Source: Kocuria tytonis (GTDB lineage Bacteria; Actinomycetota; Actinomycetes; Actinomycetales; Micrococcaceae). From it: a DNA stretch of 64,000 nt. Shown here piece by piece: positions 53,592 to 60,023 of the stretch. The stretch is from positions 124,001 to 188,000 of the forward strand of contig NZ_PNJG02000004.1 in NCBI RefSeq assembly GCF_003226895.2. Direction: 5' to 3'. The position numbers were made by a program, and so were the translations under genes. Numbering within the stretch: the stretch's first letter is position 1; the number at the start of each line of letters is the position of its first letter. The notes under the pieces were generated by a model. That model was not told where the DNA came from, searched no databases, and was given only the letters and a program-made list of their open reading frames with translations.

Positions 53592-54922
53592 CGCTGCCCC
53601 CGCGGAACGGGGGCGAAGACCTCGAGGTCGAAGTCCCGTTCCCGGTGACTCACGACGCGCCGCAGGTCCGCACGCCGTCGCGCCTCACGGTGCACGTCCG
53701 CCCCGTCCAGGGGCCAGCCCTCGATGGGGTGGCGCCAGTGGCACAGCACGAGGTGGCCCTCCGGCTCCAGTGCGGCCACGCAGCGGTCGAGCAGCTCCTC
53801 CCACTGTTCGGGCGAGCAGAAGTACCCCATCTCACTGACCACGATCAGCTCCCGGCCGGCCCAGCGGTCCTCCCAGCCCGCGGGCAGCACGGCGTTGACG
53901 AGCTCCACGTTGGTCACCCCCTCGCGGTCCAGCCGGGTGCGGGCGGCCCGCAGGGCGACGTCGCTCGCGTCCACCGCGACCACGCTCCCCGCCCGCCCAG
54001 CCAGGGCCACCGTGAGGGCGCCCGTGGAGCAGCCGAGGTCCAGGACCGTGCCGTAGCGCTGCCGGGGCAGGCACCCGAGGAGCACCTCCCGCTTGCGCCG
54101 CTCGTACCAGGAGGTGTCCACGTCCCAGGGATCCTCGGCCGCCGTGTGCACGCGGTCGAACACGGTCTTCTGGTCCGGGGCGCTGAGCACGAAGAACTCC
54201 GCGGAGCGCTCGAAGTGGGCCAGCACGTGGGGGCCCAGCAGCACCTCGTCGCCGGGGCGGTCCGAGAGCGGGCGCACCTGGGTGGCGTGGTGCTCGAGGG
54301 CGGCGCGCTTGGCGGAGCGGGCGGCGTCGTCCAGCGGGATGCGCACCAGCCCGCGCGGCAGGCGCGTGGGTGAGCCCCAGTGCCAGAACCAGATGGGGAA
54401 CTGCGCGCAGCGCAGACCACGGGCACCGGCGGCGCGGGTGACGGTGCGGGCGAGGACCTCGTGGTCGGTGTGCCCGTCCCGCTCCCACGTGACGAGCACG
54501 AGGGGGTTCTCACCGCCCTGCACCCAGTCGAGGTGCTCCGCGACCGGACCCCGCAGCTCGTCCTCCGCGAGGGCGCCGTCCGTGAGCGAGAGGAAGACCG
54601 GGGCGGCCCGGTCACCGGCGAGCGCCCGGACCGCCGCCACCATCTCCCCGTGCCGCAGCTCGGCCAGCTGCTGCGGGGTGTGGGTGCTCGATCCGGGGTG
54701 GGAGTTCTCCCCGAGGGTGGCCACGACCACCCGCACCTCGGCCCCGGCACGGGCCAGCCGGTGCACCGTGCCGCCCGCACCCAAGGTCTCGTCGTCGGGG
54801 TGGGCGGCGAACACCACGGCGCGGTCCGCGCCGGTCAGCTCCAGCTCCGGGGCGCGGTGCAGGGCGCCGCAGCGGGCCCAGTCGCTCTCGGCGGTGCCGG
54901 GGTCGCGGTGGTCGAAGGTCAC
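53588..54922 (-). CDS. PIG-L deacetylase fused to a NodS-like SAM methyltransferase
   Basis: A 444-residue bifunctional protein. Residues about 30-240 are a zinc-dependent LmbE/PIG-L N-deacetylase (VFAAHPDDETLGAGGTVHRL, then HTDHEVLARTV with the third ligand). Residues about 255-440 resemble the NodS methyltransferase family: DPWDVDTSWYERRKREVLLG, VLDLGCSTGALTVALAGR as the SAM motif, and IVVSEMGYFCSPEQWEEL. NodS N-methylates the deacetylated sugar of rhizobial Nod factors, so deacetylation followed by methylation of the freed amine is a natural reading. The GTG at 54922 overlaps the upstream stop. Confidence 0.87.
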   Translation of the reverse strand: MTFDHRDPGTAESDWARCGALHRAPELELTGADRAVVFAAHPDDETLGAGGTVHRLARAGAEVRVVVATLGENSHPGSSTHTPQQLAELRHGEMVAAVRALAGDRAAPVFLSLTDGALAEDELRGPVAEHLDWVQGGENPLVLVTWERDGHTDHEVLARTVTRAAGARGLRCAQFPIWFWHWGSPTRLPRGLVRIPLDDAARSAKRAALEHHATQVRPLSDRPGDEVLLGPHVLAHFERSAEFFVLSAPDQKTVFDRVHTAAEDPWDVDTSWYERRKREVLLGCLPRQRYGTVLDLGCSTGALTVALAGRAGSVVAVDASDVALRAARTRLDREGVTNVELVNAVLPAGWEDRWAGRELIVVSEMGYFCSPEQWEELLDRCVAALEPEGHLVLCHWRHPIEGWPLDGADVHREARRRADLRRVVSHRERDFDLEVFAPVPRGQR

Positions 54923-56220
54923 CACGGTGTGTCCTCGGGGTGCGCGGTGCCGCCCTCCCGCGGGATGTCCGTGGCGCGCTCGGGGTGGGTGCTGCCCCCG
55001 GCGCGGGCGGTGTCCTCGGCGAGCGCCAGCAGGGCGCGCCCCAGTGCCGCGGTGTCCCGTTCGGCGTGGTCCTGGCGGATGTAGACCTGCAGGGACTCCA
55101 CGCGGCGGATGTGCGCGGGGTCCCCGGTGAGCGGCCCCGGCCCCGTGGCGCGGGAGACCACGCGGACCACGGTCTCGGCGGCGTCGGCCACGGTGCGGCG
55201 CACGCGCAGGGCCCAGGCGGCGCCGACCTGCCCGGCGGCGTCGCCGTGGTCCACGGCCACCGCGGCGCGCTCCAGCACGGCGCGGGCCGCGCCGAGGGTG
55301 AGGTCCAGCTGTCCGAGGGCGGTCAGGGCGGCGTCGTCCACCGGGCGGCGGGGATGGCGCAGCTGGTCCCAGAGCAGGTCCGCGACGGCCTGTGCGCCGC
55401 CCAGCCAGATCGCGGCAACCCCCATGCCGCCCCACGCGAAACCGGGGCGGGTCAGGTACCACTCGTCCGCACCGAGCGGCTCGGCGGGGACGTCCTCGAA
55501 CGTGACGGGCACGGTCACGACCTCCGCGAGCCCGTGCGACGCCCACTGCGTGACGGGTGCGGGCCGGAATCCGGGGTGGTCGGTGGCGACCACGAACGTC
55601 CGCCGGTGGCCGGTGGGCGCACCGTTCTCGTCCGCGACGTGCGCGGTCACGATCGCGCGGGACACCGCGTCCGCGAGCGAGCACCACGGCTTGGTGCCGG
55701 TGAGCGTCCAGGTGGCGGCCGGGCGGTCGTCCGCCGCGGAGGCACCGGGCGACGACGTGCGCGCCGCTCCCTCGCTCCCATCCCCCGTGAGCCCACCCGG
55801 TTCCACGGACGACGACGCCGTACCGCCCTGGCCCGCCCCACGGTCCCGGTCCGGCACGGCGTCCTGGTCCGGCCCGCGGTCCCGCCCGGGCGCCGTGGGC
55901 GTGGCCAGCAGCGGCTCTCCCGGCCCCTCGGCGGCCCACACGGCCCACGTGTCCTGGGTAGTGACGAGGTCCTCACGACCGGCCTGGCGCAGGATGGCTA
56001 GGGCGTCCAGGTGGGGCTCGATGATGCGGGCGTGCGCGAGGTCGGCGCGGCCCAGGGCGCTCAGTGCGCGCCACAGCTCGGGCGTGGCACCCTCCCCCGG
56101 GAAGGGGAGCTGCCTGCCGAGGTCCCGGGCCCGGTCCAGGGCGTGGTCGGTGAAGCGCCGGACGGCCTGCGCGTCCGGGGCGGCACCGGCAGGAATGGGA
56201 AGGTCAGCATGCTCGGACAC
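54919..56220 (-). CDS. Acyl-CoA dehydrogenase-like protein in the PIG-L/NodS-like cluster
   Basis: A 433-residue member of the acyl-CoA dehydrogenase fold (FAD enzymes acting on acyl thioesters), divergent: WTLTGTKPWCSLADAVSRAI resembles the flavin-binding middle domain, and a helical C-terminal domain follows. An inserted linker of about 55 residues (roughly 120-175, GRDRGPDQDAVPDRDRG and onward) interrupts the N-terminal half and carries the decamer at 55811. I use the GTG at 56220, seven bases after a TAGGCT box; GTG codons at 56226 and 56253 are alternatives. First gene of the trio. Confidence 0.78.
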   Translation of the reverse strand: MSEHADLPIPAGAAPDAQAVRRFTDHALDRARDLGRQLPFPGEGATPELWRALSALGRADLAHARIIEPHLDALAILRQAGREDLVTTQDTWAVWAAEGPGEPLLATPTAPGRDRGPDQDAVPDRDRGAGQGGTASSSVEPGGLTGDGSEGAARTSSPGASAADDRPAATWTLTGTKPWCSLADAVSRAIVTAHVADENGAPTGHRRTFVVATDHPGFRPAPVTQWASHGLAEVVTVPVTFEDVPAEPLGADEWYLTRPGFAWGGMGVAAIWLGGAQAVADLLWDQLRHPRRPVDDAALTALGQLDLTLGAARAVLERAAVAVDHGDAAGQVGAAWALRVRRTVADAAETVVRVVSRATGPGPLTGDPAHIRRVESLQVYIRQDHAERDTAALGRALLALAEDTARAGGSTHPERATDIPREGGTAHPEDTPW

Positions 56221-56227
56221 GACCACA

Positions 56228-56233
56228 AGCCTA
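56228..56233 (-). promoter_or_regulatory. -10 box for a leaderless mRNA of the trio
   Basis: TAGGCT on the minus strand, seven bases before the GTG at 56220. Confidence 0.4.
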
Positions 56234-56249
56234 CGTGCAGTGCCGGGCC

Positions 56250-56274
56250 GCACCTGGTGCGCAGGCCACCGGTG
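56250..56274. promoter_or_regulatory. Pair of small dyads in the divergent GntR region
   Basis: GCACC-T-GGTGC (56250-56260) and CACCGGTG (about 56267-56274) share CACC/GGTG halves and lie between the GntR gene and the trio. They are candidate operators. Confidence 0.35.
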
Positions 56275-56317
56275 CCGCGGGTCCTACGATGAGGGCACAC
56301 GACGGAAAGGCTCACCC

Positions 56318-56686
56318 ATGTTCACGGTCGACCCCCACTCCACAACCCCGGTGTACGAGCAGCTCGTGGAGTGCGTGCTGCGGGACGTCGCCGGCGGGGA
56401 GCTCGTGGTGGGAGACCGCATCCCACCCGTGCGGACCCTCGCCGGGGAGCTCGGACTGGCCGCGGGAACCGTGGCCAAGGCCTACAAGGAGATGGAGGCC
56501 CGCGGTGTGATCGAGACCCGCGGCCGCGCGGGCACGTTCATCGCCCAGAGCCGTGACGACCGCGAGACCGCCGCGGCCCGGGCCGCCGCCCGCTACCTGG
56601 ACGAGGTGGCCGGGCAGCTGCACTACTCCCCGCAGCAGTGCGTGGCGCTCGTGGAGCGGGCGGTGCGCAAGCGCGCGGGGGACTGA
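56318..56686 (+). CDS. GntR-family regulator, YtrA/YhcF type
   Basis: A 122-residue short GntR protein: winged helix TPVYEQLVECVLRDVAGGEL, then GDRIPPVRTLAGELGLAAGT and YKEMEARGVIETRGRAGTFI, followed by a C-terminal helical stub instead of a large ligand domain. GGAAAGG lies seven bases before the ATG. YtrA-type members usually regulate an adjacent operon; here the divergent deacetylase-methyltransferase trio is the likely target. Confidence 0.9.
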   Translation: MFTVDPHSTTPVYEQLVECVLRDVAGGELVVGDRIPPVRTLAGELGLAAGTVAKAYKEMEARGVIETRGRAGTFIAQSRDDRETAAARAAARYLDEVAGQLHYSPQQCVALVERAVRKRAGD

Positions 56687-56812
56687 CCGCACCGCGCGGC
56701 CCGGGCGGACCAGCGCACCGCCGCGCGCGCCCACGACCGCCGACGGTCGGTGTCGACCGCGGCGCACTCGCCCCGCACCGGCCCCGGACCACCGCGCTTA
56801 GACTGGTGAGTC

Positions 56813-57205
56813 ATGAAGTCGTTCGTCGCGCCCGTGCTGCTCGTGGTCACCGCCGTCATCCAGTCCATGGGGGTCTACCCCTACGTGCAGGACGGCATCA
56901 CGCTCGCGGGGCAGCTGCTGTTCCCCATCCTCTTCGCGCTCACCGCCATGTACCTCTCCCGCAAGGGCCGCCCGGGGGTCTTCGGCACCGTGCACATGGT
57001 GGTGCTGATCCTCTCGGTGCTGGTGCTGCTGCTCTCCCTGGTGGGGATGAGCCAGCAGATCCCCACGCTCTACCCCACGATGATCCTGTACTACGCCGCC
57101 TTCGTCCTGCTCGCGGTGGAGTGCGGGCTGCGCATCGCCGGTCTTCCCAAGAAGCAGCGTCCCGCGGACTCGGAGCTCGACGACGACGCCGCCACCACCC
57201 GCTGA
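56813..57205 (+). CDS. Small four-helix membrane protein, unknown
   Basis: A 130-residue protein with about four membrane segments (VAPVLLVVTAVIQSMGVYPY; LAGQLLFPILFALTAMYLS; VHMVVLILSVLVLLLSLVGM; MILYYAAFVLLAVECGLRIA) and a charged tail ending DDDAATTR, which contains the decamer at 57182. I do not recognise the family. TAGACT lies eight bases before the ATG. mobA starts four bases after its stop. Confidence 0.7.
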   Translation: MKSFVAPVLLVVTAVIQSMGVYPYVQDGITLAGQLLFPILFALTAMYLSRKGRPGVFGTVHMVVLILSVLVLLLSLVGMSQQIPTLYPTMILYYAAFVLLAVECGLRIAGLPKKQRPADSELDDDAATTR

Positions 57206-57209
57206 GCCC

Positions 57210-57806
57210 GTGGTCACCCCCGCGGGTCCTCGCTTCGACACGGTGATCGTGGCCGGGGGCCACTCCTCTCGGCTCGGCGGCACACCCAAGGCGCAGCTGC
57301 CCGTGGCCGGCTCCACGCTGCTGGCCCGCACGGTGGAGGCGGTGCTGCCCTTCGGCACCGTGGTGGTCGTGGGCCCCGAGGATCCCACCCTGCCCGCCCG
57401 GGTGCTGCACACCCGTGAGGACCCCCCGTTCTCGGGCCCGGCCGCCGGGGTGGCTGCGGGCGTCGTCGCCCTGGCACCCGTGGCGGACCGCCGGGACTGG
57501 ACGGCCGTGCTGGCGTGCGACATGCCCGGCGTGGACCGCGCGCTCCCGGTCCTCCTCGCGGCGGCCGGGCGGGCGGCGTCGGACGTGGACGGGGTGATCG
57601 CGACGTCGCGGGAGGGGCGCCGGGAGAACCTCGCGGTGCTGGTCCGCACGGGCGCGCTGACCCGCGTGCTCGCGGAAGTGCCCACGGCGGACGCGTCCGT
57701 GCGCTCCGTGTGGCGCCGGCTGCGGCTCCAGGAGACCCCCGTCCCCGAGGACAGCACCGCGGACGTGGATACGTGGGAGGATGTTCGCAGGCTCGATCTG
57801 TACTGA
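57210..57806 (+). CDS. mobA: Molybdenum cofactor guanylyltransferase (MobA-like)
   Basis: Attaches GMP to molybdopterin to give the bis-MGD or MGD form. The 198 residues have the nucleotidyltransferase loop VIVAGGHSSRLGGTPKAQLP, the acceptor motif FSGPAAGVAAGV and the metal Asp in VLACDMPGVDRAL. The GTG start, without a ribosome site, lies four bases after the upstream stop, which suggests translational coupling. A MoeA-like gene follows. Confidence 0.83.
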   Translation: MVTPAGPRFDTVIVAGGHSSRLGGTPKAQLPVAGSTLLARTVEAVLPFGTVVVVGPEDPTLPARVLHTREDPPFSGPAAGVAAGVVALAPVADRRDWTAVLACDMPGVDRALPVLLAAAGRAASDVDGVIATSREGRRENLAVLVRTGALTRVLAEVPTADASVRSVWRRLRLQETPVPEDSTADVDTWEDVRRLDLY

Positions 57807-57828
57807 ATCAGCACGCTGAGGAGACATG

Positions 57829-59220
57829 ATGCCCGGACTTCCGCACCCGCACGACCCCTCCGTCCGCGAGGACGAGGACCAGCCGCAGCACCGCGGTGAA
57901 ACTCCGGAGTCCACCGTGCGCTGGGCGCAGTGGGACGAGGCGCGGCGGCTGGCGTACGGCGTCCCGCAGCCGCTGCCCAACATCCTCCTGCCGCTCGCGC
58001 AGTGCCTGGACGAGACCCTCGCGGAGTCCGTGACCGCCGAGATGCCGGTGCCCCACTACGCCTCCGCGGCCGAGGACGGCTGGGCCGTGGCCGGTGAGGG
58101 ACCGTGGCGCATCCGCACCCCGCAGCCCGCGGAGACTGACGAGCGGCTGCTGCTGACCCTGCCCCCGGACCGGCGGATGCTGCCGGTGGTGGAGCTCACG
58201 CCCGGTGAGGCCACCCACGTGAACAGCGGGGACCCGGTGCCCTACGGAACGCGTGCCCTGCTGGAGGCCCACCGCGGCCATGTGGTTCCCGCCGACCCCC
58301 ACGCCGAGGTTCCCGAGGGCACGGAGCACGGTCGCAAGGCCGTCGAAGGGGACACCCTGGAGGACGCCACCCCCGCAGCCGCCCTCGTGAAGAACCAGGG
58401 CGTCCGCGCGGTGGGTGAGGAGATCGAGCAGGGAGACCTGCTGCTGCGCGCGGGCCGCCGGCTCAACCCGGTGCACCTGGGCCTCGCGGCGAGCGCCGGC
58501 CACGATATGCTCCCCGTGCGCCGCCGCCCGCGCGTCACCGTGCTGCTCGGCTTCACCAACATGGTGGAGGACGGCATTCCTGGTCCCGGCGAGGTCCGGG
58601 ACTCGCTCGGGCTGCAGCTGCCCGCCGTGCTGCGGGAGCTGGGCGCGAACGTGGACCAGGTCCGCCGCGTGGCCGACGGCTCCGACGGCATGGTGCATGC
58701 CCTGACAGAGTCCCCCATGGGCGCCAACTCCCTGTTGGACGCGCGCGTCGAGATGGTGGTCACCACGGGCGGCACCGGTCACGGGGAGGACGACCACGTG
58801 CGGCAGGCGCTCGAGGAGCTCGACGCCCACCTCATCCTGGACGGTGTGGCCCAGGAACCGGCCCACGGCGTGATCCTCGCGCAGCTGCCGGACGACGGTC
58901 CCGTGGTGCTGGCCCTGCCCGGCTCCCCGCTGAGCGCCATGACCGGCCTGCTCACCGTGGGCCACGCGCTGATCGCCGGAGCCACGGGTGAGACCCTGCC
59001 GCTGACCCGGCGCGTCACCGCGGGCCGGGCACTTGAGCCCACGGGTCACACCCGCGTGATCCCCGCCTACATCCAGGACGGCCGGGTGATCCCGGAACCC
59101 GCCGTGGGCCCGGCCATGCTCTCGGGTCTCGCCCACGCGGACGTGCTGCTAGTGGTCCCGGAGGACGGGATGCACGCGGGTCAGGACATGGAGGTCGTCC
59201 CGCTGCCCTGGCGGGCGTGA
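57829..59220 (+). CDS. MoeA-like molybdopterin molybdotransferase, divergent
   Basis: A 463-residue MoeA-fold protein. Recognisable pieces are YASAAEDGWAVAG (for SAMDGYAV, catalytic Asp kept), THVNSGDPVPYGTRALLEAH (for GEAMRIMTGAPLP), TTGGTGHGEDDHVRQALEEL (for SGGVSVGDYD) and LALPGSPLSAMTGLLTVGHA (for GLPGNPVSA). The wording is degenerate compared with standard MoeA, so it may be a paralogue with an altered role. GAGGAG favours the second of two adjacent ATGs. No other cofactor-synthesis genes are in the window. Confidence 0.78.
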   Translation: MPGLPHPHDPSVREDEDQPQHRGETPESTVRWAQWDEARRLAYGVPQPLPNILLPLAQCLDETLAESVTAEMPVPHYASAAEDGWAVAGEGPWRIRTPQPAETDERLLLTLPPDRRMLPVVELTPGEATHVNSGDPVPYGTRALLEAHRGHVVPADPHAEVPEGTEHGRKAVEGDTLEDATPAAALVKNQGVRAVGEEIEQGDLLLRAGRRLNPVHLGLAASAGHDMLPVRRRPRVTVLLGFTNMVEDGIPGPGEVRDSLGLQLPAVLRELGANVDQVRRVADGSDGMVHALTESPMGANSLLDARVEMVVTTGGTGHGEDDHVRQALEELDAHLILDGVAQEPAHGVILAQLPDDGPVVLALPGSPLSAMTGLLTVGHALIAGATGETLPLTRRVTAGRALEPTGHTRVIPAYIQDGRVIPEPAVGPAMLSGLAHADVLLVVPEDGMHAGQDMEVVPLPWRA

Positions 59221-59290
59221 GCCGCGGACCGCACGAGCGGGTCGACCCCAGGCCCGGAGCAGGGTTCCGCAGCGCGCAGGTGAGCCGTTG

Positions 59291-59330
59291 CCCAGCGGGC
59301 CGCGACGTCAGCGGGACGCCGCGCGCTGGG
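59291..59330. terminator. Possible hairpin between convergent genes
   Basis: CCCAGCG (59291-59297) pairs with CGCTGGG (59324-59330) around a loop that can fold further. It lies between the MoeA-like gene end and the DUF456 gene end. Confidence 0.35.
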
Positions 59331-59343
59331 GCCACGCGGCCGG

Positions 59344-59844
59344 TCAGCCCATGGTGAAGTGGACGATTGCTCCCACGATGAACGTCAGGGAGGCCAGCAG
59401 CGCGCAGGACAGCTCCACCAGCATCCCCAGGCCCATGGCCTTGGCGGCCGCCCACGAGGTGGCCAGCGCGGTGCTGAAGTTGCGGTTGCGCACGGTCTCG
59501 GACAGCAGCAGCCCCACGATGAATCCGATGAACAGCCCCACCACCGGGATCACGAACATCCCGACCACCGCGCCCACCACACCGAAGACCAGTGTGCGGT
59601 TGGGGATGGCACGGCGTCTGAGCCGCCTCCCGGTCAGTACCAGGCTCGCCGACATGCCGGCGATCAGCAGGGTGCCACCCAGCGCGAGGACCACCCACCC
59701 CTCCGGGGCGCGCACCACGAATGCCCAGACGACGAGCCCGATCAGCGCGGTGATGGACCCCGGCAGCACCGGGATCACGATTCCCAGGCAGCCGATGATC
59801 ACGAGCACGGCGGTCACGACGGTGGCGATGATGTCTGCGGTCAC
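59344..59844 (-). CDS. DUF456-family membrane protein
   Basis: A 166-residue protein with the DUF456 pattern: VLVIIGCLGIVIPVLPGSIT at the N-terminus, then GVVGAVVGMFVIPVVGLFIG and FIVGLLLSETVRNR, a Gly-rich helix pair, and a C-terminal helix (LSCALLASLTFIVGAIVHF). About five membrane segments. Function unknown. The GTG start is six bases after a TACGAT box. Confidence 0.88.
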   Translation of the reverse strand: MTADIIATVVTAVLVIIGCLGIVIPVLPGSITALIGLVVWAFVVRAPEGWVVLALGGTLLIAGMSASLVLTGRRLRRRAIPNRTLVFGVVGAVVGMFVIPVVGLFIGFIVGLLLSETVRNRNFSTALATSWAAAKAMGLGMLVELSCALLASLTFIVGAIVHFTMG

Positions 59845-59850
59845 GGGCCC

Positions 59851-59856
59851 ATCGTA
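59851..59856 (-). promoter_or_regulatory. -10 box for a leaderless DUF456 mRNA
   Basis: TACGAT on the minus strand, six bases before the GTG at 59844. Confidence 0.5.
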
Positions 59857-60023
59857 CGGTGGCGGCCCCGCGGACGACGGCGTTCCCGCACCGGGGCGGT
59901 GAGGTCCGGCCCTCGCGTTCGCCCTCCGGGTGCACGACCGCGCCCCCGCCGCCCGGCACGCGAGGTGCGAGGGGCTGCAGGGGCGCGGTGCGGCGTCGTC
60001 GTCGGACGGGCCTGCGGCGGAGA

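Noticed and set aside
52806-56220. A true nodulation-factor operon
   Set aside because: There is no NodC-type processive synthase or NodA acyltransferase, the glycosyltransferase has no membrane helices, and the organism type is wrong. Only the tailoring logic is similar.
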